A stretch of 64,000 nt of DNA from JAPHTQ01 sp050295975 (lineage in GTDB: Bacteria; Pseudomonadota; Gammaproteobacteria; Thiohalomonadales; Thiohalomonadaceae): assembly GCA_050295975.1 (NCBI GenBank), contig JBNKQR010000003.1, positions 20,540-84,539 of the forward strand. Reading direction: 5' to 3'. The first letter of the stretch is position 1. Every line of letters starts with the position of its first letter. Shown here in pieces: positions 57,701 to 64,000 of this stretch. The position numbers and the translations under genes were made by a program. The notes beneath the pieces were generated by a model. It was not told the DNA's origin, ran no database searches, and was given only the letters and a program-made list of their open reading frames with translations.

Positions 57701-58045
57701 ATGAACGCACAACAGAAAGTCGTAGATTCGAGTCTTGCACTGGAAAGAGCTGGTGGAAATGCCGACCTGGCCAAGGACCTCTACCAGATGTTGCAGAAAG
57801 AATTGCCGGTCTACCTGGAAAAAATCCCCGCACTTTTTAACAGTGAGGACATTCCTACACTCACTGCCAGTGTCCATAAGCTTCATGGTTCCGCCACCTA
57901 TTGTGGTGTGCCTGCATTAAAGGCAGCCTCAGAGGCGTTTGAGTCTGGTCTCAAACGTGGTGAGAGCCATATGTATCCGCAGTTGATGGCTGACCTGCTC
58001 AAGGCCATCCGCCAGTTAATGGAGCAACCTAAGCTGGAAATTTAA
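57701..58045 (+). CDS. Stand-alone Hpt domain protein
   Basis: A 114-residue histidine phosphotransfer domain: LAKDLYQMLQKELPVYLEKIPAL, then TASVHKLHGSATYCGVPALKAASEAFE, the HxxxGxxxxxG-type motif with the phospho-His. No kinase or receiver is fused, so it is a free relay protein. It is convergent with the aldolase gene and not next to the two-component pair; its partner is unknown. Confidence 0.85.
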   Translation: MNAQQKVVDSSLALERAGGNADLAKDLYQMLQKELPVYLEKIPALFNSEDIPTLTASVHKLHGSATYCGVPALKAASEAFESGLKRGESHMYPQLMADLLKAIRQLMEQPKLEI

Positions 58046-58059
58046 ACCGCAACACCCCG

Positions 58060-59109
58060 TCAGGCGATGGTGATCGCCTTGTCGAGATAGACATCCTGGA
58101 TACTGTTAAGCAGCTTCACCCCTTCTGCCATCGGTTTCTGGAATGCCTTACGCCCAGAGATCAATCCCATACCCCCAGCACGCTTATTGATCACGGCTGT
58201 TCGCACCGCTTGAAGTAGATCGTCCTTACCGGATGGGCCACCTGAGTTGATCATTCCTGACCTCCCCATGTAGCAGTTCGCCACCTGATAACGCACCAGA
58301 TCGATTGGATGGTCACTGGTCAGTTCCGAATATACCCTGGGATGGGTCTTACCAAAACCAATGGCATTGTAACCGCCGTTATTGGTCGCCTGCTTCTGCT
58401 TCACGATATCCGCATTGATGGTCACCGCCAGGTGGTTACCCTGCCCGGTGAGGTCGGCACTCTCGTGGTAATCGACCCCGTCATGCTTGAAGGCGTTGTT
58501 GCGTAGGTAGGCCCACAGCACTGTCACCATTCCCAGCTCATGGGCATGGGCAAATGCCTCACTCACCTCCTGGATCTGCCGCCGCGACTCTTCTGATCCA
58601 AAATAGATGGTTGCGCCCACAGCCACCGCGCCGAGGTCGAAGGCCTGATCCACCGAGGCGAACAGGGTCTGATCGAACATGTTCGGGTAGGTCAGTAGTT
58701 CGTTGTGGTTAATCTTGACCAGGAACGGGATTTTGTGAGCATAGCGGCGTGACACGGAACCAAGCACACCGAGGGTCGATGCCACCGCATTACAGCCGCC
58801 CTCAATAGCCAGTTCACAGATGGCAGAGGGATCAAAAAAAGCCGGATTGGGAGAAAAAGAGGCACCGGCAGAGTGCTCTACCCCCTGATCCACCGGCAGC
58901 AGTGACATATAGCCGGTACCCGCTAGCCGTCCGGTATTGAACATCTGCTGCATATTCCGCAATACCGCTGGCGGGCGGTCCTTCTCCACCATCACCCGGC
59001 TGACATAGTCACTTCCCGGTAGATGCAGCATCGAAGCTGGGATCCCCCTGCACTGGTGCGACAGCAGATAGTCTGCATCGTCACCTAACATTTCTGTAAT
59101 CGCACTCAC
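58060..59109 (-). CDS. Class I fructose-bisphosphate aldolase (DhnA/FbaB type)
   Basis: A 349-residue TIM-barrel aldolase: GYMSLLPVDQGVEHSAGASFSPNP, IPFLVKINHNELLTYPN, AVAVGATIYFGSEESRRQIQ, AVTINADIVKQKQATNNGGY, RSGMINSGGPSG. Residues and length correspond to the DhnA/FbaB-type class I family, which uses a Schiff-base lysine. GTG 59109 is supported by AGGAGGT five bases before it. It acts in glycolysis/gluconeogenesis or carbon fixation. Confidence 0.92.
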   Translation of the reverse strand: MSAITEMLGDDADYLLSHQCRGIPASMLHLPGSDYVSRVMVEKDRPPAVLRNMQQMFNTGRLAGTGYMSLLPVDQGVEHSAGASFSPNPAFFDPSAICELAIEGGCNAVASTLGVLGSVSRRYAHKIPFLVKINHNELLTYPNMFDQTLFASVDQAFDLGAVAVGATIYFGSEESRRQIQEVSEAFAHAHELGMVTVLWAYLRNNAFKHDGVDYHESADLTGQGNHLAVTINADIVKQKQATNNGGYNAIGFGKTHPRVYSELTSDHPIDLVRYQVANCYMGRSGMINSGGPSGKDDLLQAVRTAVINKRAGGMGLISGRKAFQKPMAEGVKLLNSIQDVYLDKAITIA

Positions 59110-59221
59110 TCTGACCTCCTTTTCACAATTTCATTGAATTCAGCCATTTGGCGTCCATACTTGAACCATAACCTAGGATTGATAGAATCAGTAACAATCA
59201 CTAACAGGGATCATCCAGAGC

Positions 59222-60007
59222 ATGTATCGCCTCATCCTTCTCACCCTGCTCCACCTGCCGTCGATGCTGTATGCCTCGTCACCGGGTGAGGATCACGGTG
59301 CCCCAGCCCTGACCTACAGCCTGACCACCATGGCGGTACTGCGAGAGAAACCAGATGGACGCATCGTCGATATCTGGAATCACGGCATGTTGTTCACATC
59401 AAATGTAGCAGAGGGTGGCTGGGTACGAGTAACTGGGTATTTCCCTAATGACCAGTGGCAGCCCGTAGACTCCGAGCTCTGGATCAACACCCACTACATC
59501 AAACCCACCTATACCGACAAAGATCATCCACCGCCATCCAACCGGCCAAACGGTATCGTGCGCTATGTCGAGGTAAATAAATCGACCTTTGAGTTAAAGG
59601 TGATTGAAGAGAAACAACAGCGGAAAAAGGTGATCTTCAAGACCCGGGTAGCACTTGGGATGGATCGATGCCTGCCCGAAGAGAAAGGGGGTAACTGCTA
59701 TTACACTGAACCGGGTACCTACCATGTGCGTTGGAAGATACATGACCCGGACGGGATCGAGTGGTGCATCCCCAAAAGCATGGAAAAGGAGTATCCACGT
59801 AGTATTGCTAAGGGTAAACGCTGCTATCGTGGCGTGCTCGGTTCCTATGCCCTTAACATCGGTAAGACCTACGCCATACACGGCACTAACCGACCTGCCA
59901 GCCTCGGCAAACGGGTCTCCCACGGGTGCGTGCGTACCGCCAACCGTGCCGTCAAGCTACTCTACGACCTGCTGGATATCGGCGATCGGGTGGTCATACT
60001 CGAATAA
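59222..60007 (+). CDS. Exported L,D-transpeptidase
   Basis: A 261-residue protein with a signal peptide (LILLTLLHLPSMLYA, cleavage near residue 18). An SH3-like stretch lies in the middle (LREKPDGRIVDIWNHGMLF), and the YkuD domain ends with YAIHGTNRPASLGKRVSHGCVRTANRA (active His and Cys). Unlike the gene at 54256 it is clearly secreted. It crosslinks peptidoglycan or attaches lipoproteins in the periplasm. Confidence 0.9.
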   Translation: MYRLILLTLLHLPSMLYASSPGEDHGAPALTYSLTTMAVLREKPDGRIVDIWNHGMLFTSNVAEGGWVRVTGYFPNDQWQPVDSELWINTHYIKPTYTDKDHPPPSNRPNGIVRYVEVNKSTFELKVIEEKQQRKKVIFKTRVALGMDRCLPEEKGGNCYYTEPGTYHVRWKIHDPDGIEWCIPKSMEKEYPRSIAKGKRCYRGVLGSYALNIGKTYAIHGTNRPASLGKRVSHGCVRTANRAVKLLYDLLDIGDRVVILE

Positions 60008-60048
60008 GCTCCTAATATGGTGTGATATCGGCACTAAAGGACTAATCG

Positions 60049-61302
60049 ATGTTGCTGCGCCTACCTGGCCTCTTTTTTCTCTTTCTATGTACTAGCTACA
60101 CTCTGGCGGCCCCTCTGTTGGATATACCAGAGCGGCGTGAAACCCCCTTTCCAACACAAGAAGGTCACCTTTTCGTCCCCCTGCCTTACAGCATGCCTGG
60201 TATTGGTGAAGGCTATTTCATCCTGGGCTATCTCGCCAATCAGCTGGACAGTACTATGGATGTTGCTGTGGTTTGGACACAGGGTGATGCCCCTGGATTT
60301 ATCACTCAACTGGATGAAATTCCACTACTTGAAGACCGCCTACACCTGAAGCTACTTGATATAAATATCGATAAGGTCACGGTCAGTGATTATGAGTCAC
60401 GCGGGACCGATGCACTCAGCCTCTATAACCTGGTGGAACTTTCAAATGTGCGCCAACAGGGCGCCGAAATGACCCTGAGCTTGTGGGAACGTCGTTTAGC
60501 ACTCAGCGCCCGTTACGACTACCGGTCTGAAGATGCTACTGCCCTACGCGATTCAGGAGGCACCCTGCTCGCGAAATACAATCCGCCAGTGCGCACAGAA
60601 AGAATCCACCATGGCATTGGCGCCATGCTCGATCTGACCGATGACTATCAGGATCCACGAGATGGTTTGAGATTGCGCCTGGATGCTACCGATCACCCGC
60701 CAATCAGAAACACTGATCCAGATTATTTTGTACTGGATTACAGCCTGCTCTTTTACCAACCGTTCAGTAATGGAGACACCCTGGTATTTAACCTCTTCCG
60801 CTCTGATGTTCATATGCTCAGTACTGGTGCAACCGATCCAGCAGAGGTTTTAGCAGACCTGGGCGGCTCAGCATGTGCTCCAAGCGATTACACCTGTCTA
60901 ATTGCAGAGAATCAGCGTGTTAGCAACATCATCACCACAAATCGCTATGGGACAGCTACTCCACTAGGAGGCATGGATCGCATGCGAAGCTATCCAGATG
61001 GTCGATTATCCGGAGCACACGCTGAGTTCGTCGGTATCGAGTTACGTAGTAATTTCGCTCAAAATGCCGTGCCTTTTAATTACTTTATCTGGCAAGATGT
61101 CCGTACCAGCATTCAGTTGGCTCTCTTTGCCGAGGCTGGAGCTGTGGCAGAAACACGGGATGAACTATGGAAGGAGACACACACCAGTTTTGGCATCGGT
61201 GTACGCATGCTAACTGCCTCTGGAAGTATCTATCGGGCCGATTGGGCCGCAGGTGACGAGGAGGCGGCATTCAGTCTGTTTTTTTACTACCCGTGGAGGT
61301 AA
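60049..61302 (+). CDS. Omp85/surface-antigen-D15-like outer-membrane barrel protein (copy 1)
   Basis: A 417-residue exported protein with signal peptide (LLRLPGLFFLFLCTSYTLAAP). Residues about 200-417 read like the BamA/TamA barrel: LDLTDDYQDPRDGLRLRLDAT, FYQPFSNGDTLVFNLFRSD, the loop-6-like MRSYPDGRLSGAH, FVGIELRSNF, SIQLALFAEAGAV and C-terminal FSLFFYYPWR. No POTRA repeats are seen. It is a tandem paralogue of 61423-62673. ATG 60049 has AAAGGAC upstream. Confidence 0.78.
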   Translation: MLLRLPGLFFLFLCTSYTLAAPLLDIPERRETPFPTQEGHLFVPLPYSMPGIGEGYFILGYLANQLDSTMDVAVVWTQGDAPGFITQLDEIPLLEDRLHLKLLDINIDKVTVSDYESRGTDALSLYNLVELSNVRQQGAEMTLSLWERRLALSARYDYRSEDATALRDSGGTLLAKYNPPVRTERIHHGIGAMLDLTDDYQDPRDGLRLRLDATDHPPIRNTDPDYFVLDYSLLFYQPFSNGDTLVFNLFRSDVHMLSTGATDPAEVLADLGGSACAPSDYTCLIAENQRVSNIITTNRYGTATPLGGMDRMRSYPDGRLSGAHAEFVGIELRSNFAQNAVPFNYFIWQDVRTSIQLALFAEAGAVAETRDELWKETHTSFGIGVRMLTASGSIYRADWAAGDEEAAFSLFFYYPWR

Positions 61303-61422
61303 CACCCACTCCGATTGAGATCTTAATACCAGGCATCAATGTACTGGAATATGGAGAACAGCTGGTTATTCTCAAATCGAGTCGGGCATAATCGCCTATG
61401 TAATCATCATATGGATTTATCG

Positions 61423-62673
61423 ATGTCCTTACGCACACTCTCATTTCTCTCTCTTTTCCTATGCACTGCCAATGCCGTAGCCGAACCGCTGTGGGATGTA
61501 CCCGTACGGCGCAGCGATCCATTCCCCACCGAAGAGGCGCATCTGCTGGTCCCCCTGCCCTACAGCATGCCCGGCATTGGCGAGGGTTACTTCCTCATGG
61601 GCTACCTCTCCAACCAACTGGATAGCACACTGGATGCCGCGGTGGTGTGGACCCAGGGTGATGCCACTGGTCTGATCGGACAACTGGATGAAATCCCGCT
61701 AATTGAGGATCGCCTGCATCTGCAACTGATGGACATGAACATAGACAAGGCCACCACTAGTGATTACGCCTCACGGGGTATGATTGGAGGGAACGACTAC
61801 AACCTGGTGGAGCTCTCCAGTGTGCTTCAACAGAGCGCAGAGCTAACTTATAGTATGTGGGAGCGTCGCATCGCCCTCATTGCCCGCTACAAATCACAGG
61901 CGAATGAGGTAGCGGCGCTACGTAACTCAGGTGGCGATCTGCTTACCAATTACGACCCACCCGTAAGCAGCAAAGGTATCAGTCGTAGCGTTGGGGCCAT
62001 GCTCGACCTGACCGACGATTATCAGGATCCGCGAGATGGACTTCGTCTACGACTCGACATCACTGATCACCCGGCCAACAAAAGCAGCGATCCAGACTTC
62101 TTTGTCATGGATTACAGCCTGCTCTACTACCAGCCGTTCAATCAAAACGACACTGTGGTATTCAACTTCTTTCGTTCTGATGCTCATTTACGTAGCCAGG
62201 GGGAAACTAATCCAGCCTTAGTCATCGCTGAGATGGGCGGAAGCACCTGCGCGGGTGACACCGCATGTATTGCAGCAGAAAGCCAACGCGTAAACAATAT
62301 CATCGCGGCCAACCGCTATGGTACCGCCACCTCACTGGGTGGTACTGATCGTCTGCGTAGCTACGCAGATGGCCGTTTTTCCGGGGCGCACATGGAATTC
62401 GTCGGTGTCGAACTGCGCAGTAACTTTGTGCAGGACGCCGAGCCGTTCGACTATTTCATCTGGAAAGACATACGCACCAGCATTCAGTTGGCGGTGTTTG
62501 CTGAAGTTGGTACCGTGGCCGAGACCCGTGATGACCTTTGGAAGGAGACCCGCAGCAGCGTTGGCATTGGTGGTCGACTCGTGACCGCCTCCGGTAGCGT
62601 CTACCGTGCTGACTGGGCCACAGGTGATGAAGGTTCAGAATTTAGTCTTTTCTTTTTCTATCCCTGGAAGTAA
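61423..62673 (+). CDS. Omp85/surface-antigen-D15-like outer-membrane barrel protein (copy 2)
   Basis: A 416-residue paralogue of the preceding gene, near-colinear over its whole length (for example LLVPLPYSMPGIGEGYFLMGYLSNQLDS, then LDLTDDYQDPRDGLRLRLDIT and FSLFFFYPWK). Signal peptide SLRTLSFLSLFLCTANAVA. ATG 61423 gives one residue less than copy 1, favouring it over longer alternatives; ATG 61411 is also possible. The pair resulted from tandem duplication and divergence. Confidence 0.78.
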   Translation: MSLRTLSFLSLFLCTANAVAEPLWDVPVRRSDPFPTEEAHLLVPLPYSMPGIGEGYFLMGYLSNQLDSTLDAAVVWTQGDATGLIGQLDEIPLIEDRLHLQLMDMNIDKATTSDYASRGMIGGNDYNLVELSSVLQQSAELTYSMWERRIALIARYKSQANEVAALRNSGGDLLTNYDPPVSSKGISRSVGAMLDLTDDYQDPRDGLRLRLDITDHPANKSSDPDFFVMDYSLLYYQPFNQNDTVVFNFFRSDAHLRSQGETNPALVIAEMGGSTCAGDTACIAAESQRVNNIIAANRYGTATSLGGTDRLRSYADGRFSGAHMEFVGVELRSNFVQDAEPFDYFIWKDIRTSIQLAVFAEVGTVAETRDDLWKETRSSVGIGGRLVTASGSVYRADWATGDEGSEFSLFFFYPWK

Positions 62674-62843
62674 CTCTATAAGTAAATACTAAGAGCACCC
62701 TAACGACACCGGTCAAAGTCAGATTTTGGTACATCAATACCCACTACACGCCAAAGGTCTCAAGTTTCGTCTTACCCAAACCAAACCGGCGCTTATCGTT
62801 CTTCAGGTAGATTAACATTGACCGAATTCCCTGCTCCTTATTG

Positions 62844-62915
62844 TCACACATATGGAATGACAGAAAGAATTGCCACGATGATGAATCTGATATCTGTTTT
62901 GATTTGAGGATTCAC
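62844..62915 (-). pseudogene. 5' remnant of a further DUF2931-like lipoprotein gene
   Basis: Beginning at GTG 62915, in the same 3-base spacing after the lipoprotein gene stop as seen at the right edge, this frame encodes VNPQIKTDIRFIIVA followed by eight unrelated residues and a stop. It matches the first 15 codons of the 63965 gene almost exactly and then diverges, so it is a truncated copy from tandem duplication. Confidence 0.7.
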
Positions 62916-62950
62916 AGCTTACGGCACTGCGTAATTTTCAAGATTGGTTC
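62869..62950. repeat. Direct repeat unit, copy 1 (junction of lipoprotein gene end and next gene start)
   Basis: These 82 bases match 63919-64000 at all but three positions, with a period of exactly 1050 bases. They span the end of one lipoprotein gene and the start of the following copy. Confidence 0.9.
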
Positions 62951-63965
62951 GTTTAAGATAAAACTCACGCTTATCATTTTTTAATAGAACTGAAAAAATC
63001 TGCCCTTTTTCACCATCACGCATACGTAGTTCTAAATAGAGAGGCAAGTTATCTTTCTCCAGCTCTTGAAACGTATCCATGATCTCTTTTTCATTGAATG
63101 CCAGCTCCAGCAGGCGTGGCCGGCCCACCGGCCAGTCCCATACAACAGTTATGGCCTTGGGCACGGCATGTGGCTGACTGAGATATTCCTCGTTGTGTGG
63201 ATATTCTAGTAAGTCACGTTCACCGTTGAAGTATTTGATGTACTGCACTATCTTTGGCGGTTCCTGCCCAGTAAACAGCAACTGCCAGTTATAGCGCTTG
63301 CGGTAGTTTTTCCAGCGATTGAGCGGGACACCACTCTTCGCCATCACCTCCTTCGCCTCGGGTGACAACTTGCTGCGCCCGTCTTCAATCGAAGTTTCAA
63401 TATATTGTTTTCTCGGCATCTCCTGGTGCGTGATAACACTCCAGTCCAGCTCGGTTTTCTCTGCATGACCAGAGAATATTTCAAGCGTGCGATCAGCACT
63501 GACTAACCAAACAGAAACAAGGCCTCCGGGCGCAACACCCGCGACTATGGTGTTATAGGTAATTACCTTCTCGTTTTTATGGCTATAGTAGGGGCTGTTG
63601 AATAACTCCAGTATCCGCTCGTATGGCAACTGGAAATCGCCATGATAGAATTGGTCTTCTGTATAGGAGAAAAAGGTGATCTCCAGGCGATTAGGTATTG
63701 CCTTCAGTTCCGGCCCGACCACATGGGTTGATACACCTTTGCCCCATCCATCATACAGAAGCTTTCCGTTTGGCACGTATAGCGACCCACCGTCAGGGTC
63801 GTAGAAATAGCCTGTGACTATTTTCATCGGATAATACTTAGGCGCACTCTCAGAGGCCAGCCAGTCATGCTTCTTCTTTACACCATGCCCACAGCCGAAT
63901 AGCGTAAAAAGTGATAGCATTGCCACGATGATGAATCTAATATCTGTTTTGATTTGAAGGTTCAC
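62919..63965 (-). CDS. DUF2931-like lipoprotein
   Basis: A 348-residue lipoprotein: the hydrophobic N-terminus IIVAMLSLFTLFGCG carries the lipobox Cys. The body (YYPMKIVTGYFYDPDGGSLYVPNGKLLYDGWGKGV, ITFFSYTEDQFYHGDF, GGLVSVWLVSADRTLEIFSG) fits DUF2931 lipoproteins, whose function is unknown. GTG 63965 starts 3 bases after the stop of another copy. Part of a tandem array. Confidence 0.75.
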   Translation of the reverse strand: MNLQIKTDIRFIIVAMLSLFTLFGCGHGVKKKHDWLASESAPKYYPMKIVTGYFYDPDGGSLYVPNGKLLYDGWGKGVSTHVVGPELKAIPNRLEITFFSYTEDQFYHGDFQLPYERILELFNSPYYSHKNEKVITYNTIVAGVAPGGLVSVWLVSADRTLEIFSGHAEKTELDWSVITHQEMPRKQYIETSIEDGRSKLSPEAKEVMAKSGVPLNRWKNYRKRYNWQLLFTGQEPPKIVQYIKYFNGERDLLEYPHNEEYLSQPHAVPKAITVVWDWPVGRPRLLELAFNEKEIMDTFQELEKDNLPLYLELRMRDGEKGQIFSVLLKNDKREFYLKRTNLENYAVP

Positions 63966-64000
63966 AGCTTACGGCACTGCGTAATTTTCAAGATTGGTTC
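63919..64000. repeat. Direct repeat unit, copy 2
   Basis: The second copy of the 82-base junction repeat, 1050 bases from the first. The offset is divisible by three and equals one complete gene plus spacer, indicating unit-length tandem duplication. The repeat may continue past the window edge. Confidence 0.9.
63969..64000 (-). CDS. 3' end of another DUF2931-like lipoprotein gene (cut by window edge)
   Basis: The stop codon at 63969-63971 and the last codons (reading LENYAVP) are identical to the end of the complete lipoprotein gene at 62919. Only 32 bases are in the window, so the rest is inferred to be a further tandem copy to the right. Confidence 0.7.
   Translation of the reverse strand, partial: TNLENYAVP

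Overview
The window reads as a chromosomal segment of a free-living or symbiotic sulfur-oxidising gammaproteobacterium. The evidence is a complete oxidative (reverse-type) dissimilatory sulfite reductase locus with dsrEFH and dsrL, together with the tmk-holB-pilZ-tatD order usual in Gammaproteobacteria. A Chromatiales or Sedimenticola/Thiodiazotropha-like origin is my inference; no rRNA or other marker is present to prove it.

Region 1 (1-21,000, all + strand) is the distal half of a phage-tail-like contractile injection system (CIS, eCIS type). It encodes an OB-fold spike base, a PAAR-like tip, gp25 and gpJ baseplate proteins, a gpI-like protein fused to FN3 and propeller-like domains, two related tail-collar proteins flanking a DUF6519-type protein and an exported von Willebrand A protein, and then three DUF4157 (eCIS cargo marker) proteins. 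Each DUF4157 protein carries a different C-terminal region: a PD-(D/E)XK-like motif set, a Hint domain followed by a GIY-YIG-like nuclease, and a possible His/Cys (caspase-like) dyad. A small unknown gene directly behind the Hint/GIY-YIG protein is a candidate immunity gene. Sheath, tube, LysM and ATPase genes are not in the window and would lie to the left.

Region 2 (21,000-29,500) is mostly housekeeping: a class V aminotransferase, a cNMP-binding/rhodanese protein, tatD, pilZ, holB and tmk, plus several conserved unknowns, an exported beta-rich protein and a DUF4124/pilin-like protein.

Region 3 (29,700-51,800) is the sulfur-oxidation island. On the minus strand lies a divergent group: a cysteine-less DsrC paralogue (RspA type), an orphan Cas6/Cmx6-like protein, a 234-aa unknown and a 58-aa unknown. 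On the plus strand runs dsrABEFHCMKLJOP, closed by an intrinsic terminator. After it come a retropepsin-like protease/rimK/aspartoacylase trio, a TrpD2-like protein with dsrN and dsrR, a NarX/NarL-type two-component system and csiV. DsrAB with DsrN-modified sirohaem oxidises sulfur delivered through DsrEFH and DsrC; DsrL supplies or accepts electrons and DsrMKJOP connects to the quinone pool.

Region 4 (51,800-64,000) holds purine salvage (methylthioinosine phosphorylase, hpt), cell wall genes (nagZ, two L,D-transpeptidases), a CYTH protein, rlmD, cysM, an Hpt-domain protein, class I fructose-bisphosphate aldolase, two tandem Omp85-like barrel proteins and a tandem array of DUF2931-like lipoprotein genes running off the right edge. 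I found no tRNA, rRNA, CRISPR array, transposase or integrase.
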